DNA from: Psychrobacillus glaciei | GTDB taxonomy: Bacteria; Bacillota; Bacilli; Bacillales_A; Planococcaceae | Assembly (NCBI RefSeq): GCF_008973485.1 | Contig: NZ_CP031223.1 | Span: 310,001-374,000, forward strand | Reading direction: 5' to 3' | Length of the DNA stretch: 64,000 bases | In this document: piece after piece, positions 34,716 to 44,264 of the stretch | Layout of the letters: each line of letters starts with the position of its first letter | Numbering within the stretch: the first letter of the stretch is position 1 | The notes under the pieces: model-generated | The model's input: the letters and a program-made list of their open reading frames with translations, nothing else | The model's database searches: none | Told to the model about the DNA's origin: nothing | Program-made: the position numbers and the translations under genes

Positions 34716-35975
34716 TCAGAGTACTTTATGGGTTTTTAAAAACTCGTTTACTAATAGATAAGACTGGGCAAACTTGAACCCTAATTGCCATTCTCCGATT
34801 CCTTTTAAATGATAGTCAGTGACCAACTTGAGTTTCTGAGCTCGGGCTCTTGAATCTTCAAACCACACAATATGCTTCTGACCAGCATCATCTCTATACT
34901 GAAAAAAAGGTTGTTGGTCTTCTTTGGAATATTGGATCGGTACTTGATGTTTCATAGCTGTTTCAATTGCCATAGAAACTGAAACGGCATGGGCATCGAT
35001 CACGGTATTATCATGCATTTTCCAATCATAACCGTAACGTTGTACCCCTAGAATAATTTTACTTGCTTTCATATGCTTAAGAGCATACTCAATTGTCTGT
35101 CTTACTTCCTTTATGGGGGAGATGGGACCTGGCAAACTGGTTGCTTCGTGAAAATCATAGGCCATAATAACGACTAAATCAACAGCGGCGGCGATTCCTC
35201 CATAATCATAAGCCTTCAAATAAGGAAGTTTGTCATTCATCTTAGCTGGAATAGCGACGGAAGTATAATATCCTTCCGGCTTCAACTTTTCTCTTAACGA
35301 ATGTAGAAAACTAGTATATAAATCTCTTTGTCCTTCTAGAAGCATTTCAAAATCAATATTTACACCGGCATAGTTTTTGTTCTTGATTAAATTGTAGATG
35401 TTTTTAATTAAACGAGCTTTAGCTTGGGGGGAGCTTAATACTTGATTTGCCAAGTCGGCATTAAATCCTGTTGATGTCAGATTAGTAATTACCGCAAGTG
35501 GTGCAACCTTATTCTCTCTTGCTACCCGAATAAGTTGTCGATCGTCCAAAGAGCTCAAACTTCCATCAGCAAGAATGTGGTATTCAAAAACCCCGAAAAA
35601 AGTATTGATAGGAGCTGCACTCTGAATCATATTTTTGTTTTTGGTAGGTGTTGAGGGCAATATATAGCTAAGATTTAATGCATCATATTTAGTTCTTGGA
35701 GGTAAATATAACATTGTGCCAACCGCTAACGTATCTGAGTGTAGGCCATTTATAAGACGTAAGGTTTCGACAGAAATAAAGCTCATTTGGGAAATAGAAT
35801 AGAGCGAGTCCCCTGGTTGAACTGTATACATATTTGTCGGAATAAGTAAATCTTGTCCTGGTACCAAGCTATCCGTTTTTAAACCATTCGTTATACGTAT
35901 GCTATCCATGGTTACCTGAAATTTTGTTGCAATCGAGAATAAGGAATCCCCCATTTTTACAACATAAATAAACAT
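34716..35975 (-). CDS. sleL: Spore cortex-lytic N-acetylglucosaminidase, SleL/YaaH type
   Basis: 419 aa. Two N-terminal LysM repeats (FIYVVKMGDSLFSIATKF from residue 2 and YTVQPGDSLYSIS near 50) are followed by a glycoside hydrolase family 18 barrel with the catalytic strand YAGVNIDFEML (near 203), MAYDFHE and a late WFEDSRARAQKL. This is the SleL/YaaH architecture, which degrades cortex fragments during germination. There is no signal peptide; LysM starts at the N-terminus, as in SleL. A second Bacillus paralogue (YdhD, YvbX) is possible, so the symbol is by family. Confidence 0.88.
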   Translation of the reverse strand: MFIYVVKMGDSLFSIATKFQVTMDSIRITNGLKTDSLVPGQDLLIPTNMYTVQPGDSLYSISQMSFISVETLRLINGLHSDTLAVGTMLYLPPRTKYDALNLSYILPSTPTKNKNMIQSAAPINTFFGVFEYHILADGSLSSLDDRQLIRVARENKVAPLAVITNLTSTGFNADLANQVLSSPQAKARLIKNIYNLIKNKNYAGVNIDFEMLLEGQRDLYTSFLHSLREKLKPEGYYTSVAIPAKMNDKLPYLKAYDYGGIAAAVDLVVIMAYDFHEATSLPGPISPIKEVRQTIEYALKHMKASKIILGVQRYGYDWKMHDNTVIDAHAVSVSMAIETAMKHQVPIQYSKEDQQPFFQYRDDAGQKHIVWFEDSRARAQKLKLVTDYHLKGIGEWQLGFKFAQSYLLVNEFLKTHKVL

Positions 35976-36173
35976 AGAACTCCCTCTTTCCCCAGTAGTT
36001 ATTCATTTAAACATATGTAATTGTTAGAGGCTTCATAACCCCTTTTGCTAAGAAACCCAAATAAAAATCATACCAATAAAATTTATCTAATTATTTTAAA
36101 TAGCGCGTTATTAATGTGTTAAACTAATTATTAAGTGTTTATGACTTTCGTGAAAATGAAGGAGTGAAGGTTT

Positions 36174-37133
36174 TTGTTGTTCATTAACCAAGATGAAGTA
36201 AGTACTTTACTATCAATGAAATCATGTATGAAAGTTATGGAAAGTACTTTGATAGATTTAGCTCAAGGGAAGGCAACTCAAGTATTGCGTTCCGTTTTAG
36301 CGATAGATGATGAAAATGTATTAGGGCAGATGCCAGGTTATTTAAAGAAGAATGGAGTGCTCGGAACGAAAGTAATTACGGTCTTTCCTAATAATCATAA
36401 GCATGGTCTACCATCGCATCAAGGAGTTGTATTACTTTTTAACGCTAAGAATGGAGAATTAATGGCAGTTGTTGATGGTTCGGAAATAACTGCAATCCGA
36501 ACCGCAGCAGTTAGTGCGCTTGCAACTGACAAGCTATCTAGAGTAAATTCAAAAATATTATGTCTTTTAGGAACAGGGACGCAAGCAAAAACCCATTTAG
36601 AAGCTATGTTAACAGTTAGGCCAATTGAATTAGTGAAAATTTGGAGTCGTAATATTCGAAATGCGAACCAATTTAAAGAGGAGATGCAACAGAAATTTAA
36701 GGTGTCAATAATCCTCTGTGATACAGCTGAAGAGGCCGCATTAGATGCAGACATTATCTGTACAGTTACCTCCTCAACAGAACCAATTTTAAAAGCGACC
36801 TGGGTTAAAGCAGGTGCCCATGTGAATGCAGTTGGAGCATGTAAGCCAAATGATAGAGAACTAGATTCAGAACTTGTGAGAACGTCTAAACTTTACGTCG
36901 ACAGTATAGAATCTACCCAAAATGAGTCAGGAGATTATTTAATCCCATTAAAAGAAGGTGTCATTGAGCAAAATCATATTATAGGGGAAATTGGTAGGTT
37001 ATTAATTTATAAAAATACAAGCAGGACATCGGAAACAGATATAACGATTTTTAAGTCGCTAGGATTAGCGATTGAGGATATTGCTGCAGCTAATTTCATT
37101 TATGAAGAGATTGTGAGGAAATTCAATGATTAA
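36174..37133 (+). CDS. Ornithine cyclodeaminase/mu-crystallin family protein
   Basis: 319 aa with a Rossmann NAD(P)-binding domain (LGTGTQAKTHLEAM near residue 135) and the family substrate segment VVDGSEITAIRTAAVSALAT near 97. Members are ornithine cyclodeaminases, imine/ketimine reductases or alanine dehydrogenases; sequence alone does not decide. Start TTG 36174 or 36177 behind AAGGAG. The stop overlaps the next gene by 8 bases. First gene of a three-cistron operon with a dipeptidase and an S15-type hydrolase. Confidence 0.85.
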   Translation: MLFINQDEVSTLLSMKSCMKVMESTLIDLAQGKATQVLRSVLAIDDENVLGQMPGYLKKNGVLGTKVITVFPNNHKHGLPSHQGVVLLFNAKNGELMAVVDGSEITAIRTAAVSALATDKLSRVNSKILCLLGTGTQAKTHLEAMLTVRPIELVKIWSRNIRNANQFKEEMQQKFKVSIILCDTAEEAALDADIICTVTSSTEPILKATWVKAGAHVNAVGACKPNDRELDSELVRTSKLYVDSIESTQNESGDYLIPLKEGVIEQNHIIGEIGRLLIYKNTSRTSETDITIFKSLGLAIEDIAAANFIYEEIVRKFND

Positions 37134-38301
37134 TTTTCAAAAAGGGCTATTCGATTTTCGATTAACAAAAGAACAGGAAGAAAGAGCAAAGAACTTACAT
37201 AACGCTAGCATTATTATCGATCTGCTATTTCAAGGTCCGTTATCGCCGCTAGCCATTTCGGATGAGATTTCGGAGGTATTAAAAGAGAAATGTGAACCGT
37301 TTCAAGATGACCCTATGGCTTATAGTGGTATGCCAAGAAAGATTATTGCAAAAATGTCAGCAAATAATGAAATTCCAGCATTTGAAGAAGAGTGGTACCA
37401 ATCGGGAATCACCGCTGCAAATAGACAAATAAGCTTATCAGATCGTGAAAGTATTATCTCGAGTATGGCTGAAGTACAAATGCAATTTGATAAGCTACCT
37501 TGGTTAACGAAAGTTTTAACTACTGACGATATTAAGCGAGCGAAAGAAAATAATGTAAAAGCGGGAATCGTGACAGCGCAAGAAACGGAAGGACTTGGAA
37601 CAAATCTTGAACTACTTGATGCAATGCATGATTTTGGATTGAGGGTGCTTCAACTAACGTATAATACACAAAATTATATAGGTGCTGGTTGTGCGGAGCG
37701 ATCAAATGCGGGGCTCACCAATTTTGGAGTTAAATTCGTTGCGCGCCTAAATGAACTCGGTATTGTTGTTGACACAGGACATTGTGGAAAACAAACAACG
37801 TTAGATGCATGTAAATACTCTACAAAACCCGTCATTGCATCACATACAGGAGTAGAAAATATCTTTAACCATATGAGATGTAAAAGTGATGAAGAAATAA
37901 TCGAAATCGCGAAAACTGGCGGGGTTATAGGGGTGTTTGCGATGCCGTGGTTTGTGCATGATGATCCAAATGCTACGACAATTAATCATGTATTGGATCA
38001 CATTGACTACATCGTTAACTTGGTAGGTGTTGATCATGTTGGTATTGGAACGGATTGGCCTATGAGTGACGTAACTTGGTCGTTAGTTTATTTTAAAGAA
38101 AAAATTGCTCCCCTCTTAGGATTTAAAAAAGGAGATGGTCCATCAACCGAAACGGTTACCGGCTTGGAGAAGTATAGCTATTTCATTAATTTCACGAGGG
38201 GTCTAGTAGGTAGAGGTTACACGGATGAAGATATACAAAAAATAATCGGTGGAAATTGGTTACGAGTTTTCGAAGAGGTATGGGGGAACGGATATGAGTA
38301 G
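37126..38301 (+). CDS. Membrane dipeptidase-like protein (peptidase M19)
   Basis: 391 aa. Renal-dipeptidase-like TIM barrel: Glu in TAQETEGLG (near 150), His in VVDTGHCG (near 222), the ASHTGVENIFNHMR block (near 243) and GIGTDWP (near 308). The usual first metal motif (DGHxD) is not present; the N-terminal strand reads IIIDLLFQGP. So the metal site is incomplete or altered. Both ends overlap neighbours by 8 bases, so translation is coupled. Dipeptide hydrolysis is the family role, not proven here. Confidence 0.82.
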   Translation: MINFQKGLFDFRLTKEQEERAKNLHNASIIIDLLFQGPLSPLAISDEISEVLKEKCEPFQDDPMAYSGMPRKIIAKMSANNEIPAFEEEWYQSGITAANRQISLSDRESIISSMAEVQMQFDKLPWLTKVLTTDDIKRAKENNVKAGIVTAQETEGLGTNLELLDAMHDFGLRVLQLTYNTQNYIGAGCAERSNAGLTNFGVKFVARLNELGIVVDTGHCGKQTTLDACKYSTKPVIASHTGVENIFNHMRCKSDEEIIEIAKTGGVIGVFAMPWFVHDDPNATTINHVLDHIDYIVNLVGVDHVGIGTDWPMSDVTWSLVYFKEKIAPLLGFKKGDGPSTETVTGLEKYSYFINFTRGLVGRGYTDEDIQKIIGGNWLRVFEEVWGNGYE

Positions 38302-40423
38302 TTATTTAAATGAAACAATTTTCAATTATTATTGTGCTGGCGTGTACGAAGGGAAAATTAAATTCCAGGACAATAAGATAATGCATTCGAAAGTTAATAA
38401 ACGTCAACGAACACAATTAAAAGAAAATGCATTGGCGGAAGATTTTCAAGCGAATTTACCGATTCGTCAAATCCATTCCAATTTAGAATTTTACGCAGAA
38501 GCGGATTGGTCTGGTGATGAAGTTCTTCTTGAAAATAAAGATTATTATAAGCAGCATATCTCTTATAATGCGACGATTGAAAACAAATTAGAAACATCAC
38601 AAGTATGGGCTTTTCGAAATAATACAGCGGTGGATGTTGTTACTGTGAATGGAGAAGTGATCGCTTTTGTTTGCCCTAATAGATATGGTATGGAAATACT
38701 CGTGAAAGAGGGCTATGAAGCACTAACTCCTTTAGTTGTGTACGATGATCCAAATCTATCGAAACCGAAATTCGGTATTAATGATTTAGGCACTTATTTA
38801 ATTCCGATGAGAGACGCAGTGAAACTGGCTACGGATGTTTATCTTCCAGAGGGAATAGGGGATATACAGAAAGTACCGACCATTTTAATCAGAACTTGTT
38901 ATGATCGAAATCAAAAGAAAGAACAATTAATGCACTGGGTCAATAAAGGCTATGCAGTTGTAAATCAAGATGTTCGTGGGCGCGCAGATTCAGAAGGAAG
39001 TTTAGTGCCGTTTTATTATGAACGCGATGATGGCAGCGATACGATTGATTGGATTATTAAGCAGGATTGGTCGGATGGAAATGTTGGAATGTGGGGAGCA
39101 TCCTACTTAGGTTATGTTGTCACAGCGGCATCAACAAGTGGACATCCCAACTTGAAAGCAGTTGTTAATGAAGTAAATGTAGGTTCACCTTTTACCGATA
39201 CGGTAAGAAGGGGTGGTACCGTTTGTTCTTGGCCATTGCTCAGTTGGACGTTAGCGCAATCTGTAGGAACTAGAACCGATTTTAGTATTTTCTCAGGGGA
39301 AGCAGTAAGTGTGGAGGAAGCAGTTGATGCGAGACCAATAAAAGAAATTCCCCAACAAATTATTGGGAAAAACTCGGGTCCATGGGATCTTTGGAGTGAG
39401 CATCCAGAGTATGACGACTTTTGGCGGAATTGTACATATTCTGAAAAAGGGGATCAAGTAAAGGTCCCGATGTTTGTGATTTCTGGTTGGTATGATGGAG
39501 ATGGTCCTGGCGTGTCAGAGACTTGGAGAATGCTAACTCAGCATGATGTACCGAACCGGAAAATAGTACTTGGGCCTTGGGAGCATAATCCAAATAGAGC
39601 ACGAGATCTTAAAAGTCTACACTTCGGCAATAATTCAGTAGTCTACGATTATGACGTGAACGTGTTGAGATGGTTTGATCGATACTTAAAAGGAATAGAA
39701 AATGGTATCGATAAAGAACCAAGAGCAACGTACTATGTTGTTGGTGATAATGAATGGAAGCAATCAGATGATTGGTCTCCAAAAGAGTCTACGACGACGA
39801 ATTTTTATTTATCCAGTAATGGAAATGCAAATTCGAGTAATGGAGACGGCTCTTTACTAAATAAACTGGCAGAATCTGCCCAAGCAGATCAATTTACTTA
39901 TAATCCAAAAGAGCCGTTTGAGTTTAGTGGAGATAGAGAGCCTGACATACTAAATAAACATGAAATTAGAAATGATATACTTGTTTATACAAGTGATGTT
40001 CTGGAAGAAAATATTGTAGTGGCGGGTGAACTTTCTGCTGAAATTTACGCTGCAAGCTCAGGTATGGATACCGATTGGGTGGTGAATTTAAGCGTAGTGG
40101 ATGAAACTGGAGAATCGATTCATCTCTCTAATTATATCGTAAGAGCAAAATATCGAAATGGTTATGATGCTCCAATACTACTTGAACCAGGTGAAATTGA
40201 AAAATACAACATCTATATGCAACCGATAGCTTATACTTTTAAGAAAGGAACTAAGATTAGGTTTTCTATCACATCTTCGAGTAAATTTGTTTCATTTCCA
40301 AATTCAAATACAGGGGAAAATCCTTATGAAAATCCAAAGGAATTGGTCGTCGTACAAAGGGTATATCATACGGAAGAATATCCAAGTCACGTGAAATTAC
40401 CAATTTTGTTAAAGGAGAAGTAA
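38294..40423 (+). CDS. CocE/NonD-family hydrolase (X-Pro dipeptidyl-peptidase S15 type)
   Basis: 709 aa alpha/beta hydrolase. The catalytic Ser is in GMWGASYLGY (near 270), Asp in ISGWYDGDGPG (near 400) and His in LGPWEHN (near 432), followed by a C-terminal jelly-roll of PepX_C type. An N-terminal extension of about 150 residues precedes the catalytic core. ATG 38294 has GGGGGAACGG upstream; the longer frame from 38249 runs inside the dipeptidase gene. It may cleave Xaa-Pro peptides or esters. It ends the operon. Confidence 0.85.
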   Translation: MSSYLNETIFNYYCAGVYEGKIKFQDNKIMHSKVNKRQRTQLKENALAEDFQANLPIRQIHSNLEFYAEADWSGDEVLLENKDYYKQHISYNATIENKLETSQVWAFRNNTAVDVVTVNGEVIAFVCPNRYGMEILVKEGYEALTPLVVYDDPNLSKPKFGINDLGTYLIPMRDAVKLATDVYLPEGIGDIQKVPTILIRTCYDRNQKKEQLMHWVNKGYAVVNQDVRGRADSEGSLVPFYYERDDGSDTIDWIIKQDWSDGNVGMWGASYLGYVVTAASTSGHPNLKAVVNEVNVGSPFTDTVRRGGTVCSWPLLSWTLAQSVGTRTDFSIFSGEAVSVEEAVDARPIKEIPQQIIGKNSGPWDLWSEHPEYDDFWRNCTYSEKGDQVKVPMFVISGWYDGDGPGVSETWRMLTQHDVPNRKIVLGPWEHNPNRARDLKSLHFGNNSVVYDYDVNVLRWFDRYLKGIENGIDKEPRATYYVVGDNEWKQSDDWSPKESTTTNFYLSSNGNANSSNGDGSLLNKLAESAQADQFTYNPKEPFEFSGDREPDILNKHEIRNDILVYTSDVLEENIVVAGELSAEIYAASSGMDTDWVVNLSVVDETGESIHLSNYIVRAKYRNGYDAPILLEPGEIEKYNIYMQPIAYTFKKGTKIRFSITSSSKFVSFPNSNTGENPYENPKELVVVQRVYHTEEYPSHVKLPILLKEK

Positions 40424-40688
40424 TATTAGCAGAGTTATATGCTTTTAGTTAAGAGTGTTTCGAATAATTCGAGCGCTCTTTTTGCTAGTGAAAATTAATC
40501 AAATGTATAAATGAAAGGCAATCTATCAGGAACGTGGCACTCCTTACCAACGTCTAAGAGTTAGCGAAGGAGATAGCTAAAAGTCTACTTAAATATGGTT
40601 TGCTCTCCAGTCACAACCATTTGTAAAATGGAACCGACTAGACTAGACTATTATTGCTATATTCAAGTTTTTAATAGGAGTAATGAAA
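40424..40688. other. Gap with a terminator and the ycgR leader
   Basis: The first part holds the terminator listed separately. Nearer ycgR there is CCATTT-GTA-AAATGG (around 40618-40632). I looked for a Zur box (TCGTAATNATTACGA) and did not find one. No gene seen. Confidence 0.4.
40451..40483 (+). terminator. Intrinsic terminator after the CocE-family gene
   Basis: AAGAGTGTTTCGAAT and ATTCGAGCGCTCTT form a slightly imperfect stem followed by T5. Confidence 0.6.
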
Positions 40689-41570
40689 ATGAATAGTCAA
40701 TTATTTTTACAGTTTAATACTATTTTTATTAGTATTTTAATAGAATCGTTACCCTTTATCATGTTAGCGGTAATTGTCTCAGCTTTAATACAAGTATTTG
40801 TGACAGATGAAATGCTTGCAAAAGTTATTCCCAAAAATCGGTTTCTATCGGTGCTCTCTGCAAGTGCGCTCGGTGCGGTTTTTCCAGCTTGTGAATGTGG
40901 AATTATTCCGATTGCACGAAGGTTAATGGCGAAAGGGGTTCCGCTCCATGCAGCAATTGCGTTCATGTTAACTGGACCAGTCATAAACCCAGTCGTGCTT
41001 TTCTCCACATATGTAGCTTTCGGGAACAGTTGGAAAATGGTCTTGTATCGTGGCGGACTATCGTTTATCGTTGCATTTATTGTCGGCTTAATACTTTCTT
41101 TTCAATTTAAGGAGCCTCAGTTAAAGCATATGTTAACGTACCAAGCTGCATCGCAAAATATCCCACTTAAAAGAAAAATATTAGGTGCTTTCAAACATAT
41201 GGTAGATGAATTTTTTACCGTAGGAAAATACTTAATAGTAGGAGCATTAATAGCGGCTGCAGTACAAACGTATATGAAAACATCTATTTTAACTTCCATC
41301 GGACACGGAGAATATTCTTCTTCACTTGTCATGATGGGCTTGGCATACATTATGTCCCTATGTTCATCTGCGGATGCATTTGTTGCTGCTTCCTTTAGAA
41401 GTACATTTTCGACTGGAGCATTAGTGGCCTTTTTAGTATACGGTGCGAAGTTTGATATTAAGAACACATTAATGATGCTAGGGGTATTTAAAACAAAGTT
41501 CGTTTTTTTCTTATTTATCTATACAACCATTTTAGTTTTGCTAGGATCAATAATTATTACAAAATTGTAA
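40689..41570 (+). CDS. ycgR: Permease of the UPF0718/DUF318 family, YcgR-like
   Basis: 293 aa, about eight predicted transmembrane helices. It has the paired family motifs: FPACECGIIPIARRL (near residue 60) with two Cys, and the later SLCSSADAFVAASF (near residue 220). AGGAG lies 8 bases before ATG 40689; the in-frame ATG at 40683 is too close. It is followed by YcgQ-like and CobW-type genes, as around metal-homeostasis genes in other Bacillus. The transported solute is not known. Confidence 0.85.
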   Translation: MNSQLFLQFNTIFISILIESLPFIMLAVIVSALIQVFVTDEMLAKVIPKNRFLSVLSASALGAVFPACECGIIPIARRLMAKGVPLHAAIAFMLTGPVINPVVLFSTYVAFGNSWKMVLYRGGLSFIVAFIVGLILSFQFKEPQLKHMLTYQAASQNIPLKRKILGAFKHMVDEFFTVGKYLIVGALIAAAVQTYMKTSILTSIGHGEYSSSLVMMGLAYIMSLCSSADAFVAASFRSTFSTGALVAFLVYGAKFDIKNTLMMLGVFKTKFVFFLFIYTTILVLLGSIIITKL

Positions 41571-41589
41571 AGAAAGGAGAAATTTAATA

Positions 41590-42426
41590 ATGCTTCGTTG
41601 CTGGATTTTACTAGGATTTTCGTTTCTCTTTTTACATTTACATGCATCTGGAAATATATCGAAATACATTAACTTAAAATATTCCACGTTTTCTTTTCTC
41701 GCTATTTTCATCTTCTTTTTCTTTATGCTCATTCAAATGTATTTTACTTTGAGAGAGGGTAAAAATGAGGATGATTTGGACCCTATATGTGATTGTGGAA
41801 TAGATCATTCCTTAGAGAGAAAGAAGTGGAAAGTGTGGATTAGTTACCCCATATTCCTGTTTCCTATTTTGACTGCATTGTTTCTTCCCGTTGCGACCCT
41901 GGATTCAAATATTGTTGCAGCAAAGGGATTTAACTTTGAAGTTTATAACGGTAAGGATGAGTACGGTGTCCATCAATTCCTTGAACCAGATAGTAGCGTG
42001 TTTTACGGTGAAGGGGGATATGATGAGATAAATGAAGAAGCACTAAGTAAGTACGAAAACAAAGACAATGTGATTTTAGATGATAAAGATTATCTATATG
42101 GGATGGAGACAATATACAAAAATCCTGGATACTTTACTGGTAAAACAATTGGTTTCAGAGGGTTTACTTACGTAGATAAGGAAACTGGAGATGTATTTTT
42201 GTTCCGGTTTGGCATCATACACTGTGTTGCAGATTCAGGAGTATTTGGGATGCTATTAGAACTTCCAAAAGATACAACATTCCAAAACGATGAATGGATT
42301 GACGTGGAAGGTACGATGGATACGTTGTACTACCAACCATTTAAAAAGACAATTCCTATATTAAAGGTAGACAAGATCAAGAAAATAACCGAACCGGAAG
42401 AACCATACGTTTATAGAAGCAATTAG
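41590..42426 (+). CDS. ycgQ: YcgQ-like protein (TIGR03943 family)
   Basis: 278 aa. Three membrane helices in the first ~110 residues with a cytoplasmic DPICDCGIDH motif, then an extracytoplasmic C-terminal domain of ~180 aa ending near ITEPEEPYVY. It sits 19 bases after ycgR with AAAGGAGA and is the usual partner of that permease; the two are thought to make one complex. Function unproven. CDCG in the loop may bind metal (inference). Confidence 0.83.
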   Translation: MLRCWILLGFSFLFLHLHASGNISKYINLKYSTFSFLAIFIFFFFMLIQMYFTLREGKNEDDLDPICDCGIDHSLERKKWKVWISYPIFLFPILTALFLPVATLDSNIVAAKGFNFEVYNGKDEYGVHQFLEPDSSVFYGEGGYDEINEEALSKYENKDNVILDDKDYLYGMETIYKNPGYFTGKTIGFRGFTYVDKETGDVFLFRFGIIHCVADSGVFGMLLELPKDTTFQNDEWIDVEGTMDTLYYQPFKKTIPILKVDKIKKITEPEEPYVYRSN

Positions 42427-42455
42427 TAATAAGGTATTTGATAGGAGAGATTTTG

Positions 42456-43424
42456 ATGGAAAACAATACGAAAATTCCTGTCTACGTGATAAGTGGATTT
42501 CTTGGAAGTGGCAAAACTACAGTCCTATTGAATATGTTGGAACAATGCAAGAAAAGAGGACAACAACCCGGCATTATTTTGAATGAATTAGGTGAAGAAA
42601 ATGTGGAAAGCCATTTATTTGAAGATAAAAAGGTATTTGAACTTCTAAATGGTTGTATTTGCTGTACTCTACAAGAGGATTTAAAAAAGACATTGGATGA
42701 ATTAGTTACAGAAATGGAAGAACGGCCTCTGGATGTACTGTTCATTGAGGGTACTGGCGTGGCTAATCCATTAGAAATACAAGAAGCTCTTCTTTCTAAG
42801 CCATATATTGATCAGTTTGAAGTCATGTCTATTATTACCGTTTTGGATTCCAGTCATTATTTAGAATTTCAAAGTGTGTTTTCCAGTTCCGCAGAAGTTC
42901 GAAAACTAATGCAAGAGCAAATGGTCTGCGCAAGTTTATTGCTATTAAATAAGACAGATCTTGTCCCACCAAAACAACTAGATAAAGTTAAACAGAAAAT
43001 AGCTAAAATCGTTGGGCAAGAAAAGCAAATGGTGAATAGTCATTACGGAAAGGTTGAACCGAAAATTCTGTTCGAAAAACGCTTTCAATCCATTGCAATC
43101 GGGGAGCAGCATTCGGAAATAACTCACCATCATCATCACCACTCCACTTTACAAGCACTTAAGCTGGAGGATTTACCTGCAATTCAACAAAAAGCGTTTG
43201 AAAAATGGCTCTTACAACTTCCTAGCGGTATTCTTCGAGGAAAAGGGATTATCGAAATTGAAAATTCAAGCCAACTTTATAGTTTTCAATACGCTTCAAA
43301 GAAAGCGCAATTCGTCCCAATTTCTGCTTCTTCAAATAAAAAGCCGGTTATCATTCTAATTGGTATGGGGCTAGACAATGAACAATTGAATGCCCATTGT
43401 AAACAGCTACTACAGCCAAAGTAA
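42456..43424 (+). CDS. CobW/COG0523 metal-chaperone GTPase
   Basis: 322 aa. P-loop GFLGSGKTT (near 13), the metal-binding CxCC motif GCICCTL (near 69), NKTD (near 170) and a CobW C-terminal domain. A hexa-His stretch (THHHHHHST) lies between the domains, near residue 228, probably a metal store. Family members such as YciC/ZagA deliver zinc to client proteins. AGGAGA supports ATG 42456. Operon with ycgR-ycgQ; no Zur box was seen. Confidence 0.9.
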   Translation: MENNTKIPVYVISGFLGSGKTTVLLNMLEQCKKRGQQPGIILNELGEENVESHLFEDKKVFELLNGCICCTLQEDLKKTLDELVTEMEERPLDVLFIEGTGVANPLEIQEALLSKPYIDQFEVMSIITVLDSSHYLEFQSVFSSSAEVRKLMQEQMVCASLLLLNKTDLVPPKQLDKVKQKIAKIVGQEKQMVNSHYGKVEPKILFEKRFQSIAIGEQHSEITHHHHHHSTLQALKLEDLPAIQQKAFEKWLLQLPSGILRGKGIIEIENSSQLYSFQYASKKAQFVPISASSNKKPVIILIGMGLDNEQLNAHCKQLLQPK

Positions 43425-43456
43425 TGCGTCTCTGCAATATGTAGAGGCGTTTTTCT
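43424..43456. terminator. Terminator between cobW and the lysE relic
   Basis: GCGTCTCT-N8-AGAGGCG followed by T5. It serves the plus-strand metal operon and overlaps the end of the minus-strand relic. Confidence 0.7.
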
Positions 43457-44064
43457 TATACTAAAGATAAAACCATATATATCGCAGTGAACCAAATAAT
43501 GACTGCAGAAATCTTATTTAATATCCCAAGAAACTTACCGGATGTATCTATCTTTTTCAACATTCGACCAGCAAAACATAGTCCGTGAAACCAGCACCAC
43601 GACACAATGATACATGTTGCGGTAAAAATAACTTTTTCTGTTCCCGTGTAAACAAGTGAGCTTGAACCAATAACCCCAATCGTATCAAGTATGGCATGTG
43701 GGTTTAGCAGCGATTCAGATAACGCGAAAATTATTTGTTTTTTAGTAGACATTTGAACAGTTTGGGTTTCAGTAGATGAACTTGATTTGGCAAATCAAGT
43801 GACAATCCCCATATAAATTAGAAACAAGACACCGATCCCTATTAAAGTAATACGCAACCAATCATATTGCATAACAATCATCGACACCCCTAAAATAGCT
43901 AAAAGTATTAGCAAGGTATCACATATGGAAGCAGTCAACGATGCAGGCAATGCTTTTTTAAAGGATGGTTGGATAGCCCCTTGATTGAAAATAAATAGAT
44001 TCTGTACACCTAATGGTAATATCAATCCTAATGCTAACAATAGTCCGTGAATAAATGGTTCCAT
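43456..44064 (-). pseudogene. LysE-family amino-acid exporter with an in-frame stop
   Basis: Read straight through on the minus strand this is one 203-codon frame typical of LysE/ArgO exporters: an N-terminal GLILPLGVQNLFIFNQGA and a C-terminal half with LNPHAILDTIGVIG. It is interrupted once by TGA at 43795-43797. The two halves stay in the same frame, separated only by that codon. In relatives a Trp commonly lies there, so TGG to TGA is likely. The gene would be intact but for one base. A sequencing error is possible. Confidence 0.82.
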
Positions 44065-44264
44065 TCAAATTCCTTCTTTCATAAGGTGTACTTTTGCTGA
44101 AGATATCCGTAGAGGAAAAGTAAACTTAATGTCGAATATATATTAATAAGGAACAATACACATCATATTCAACTATTTTAGCACTATATGGATTTAATTC
44201 GGATGAAATATTCATATTTTTCTAATAGATAAATAAACTAGTAATAGGCTGGAGGGATTATGTG

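Noticed and set aside
43130-43150. Hexa-His in CobW as an affinity tag or vector artefact
   Set aside because: It sits in the inter-domain loop where CobW-family proteins naturally have His-rich metal-binding stretches.
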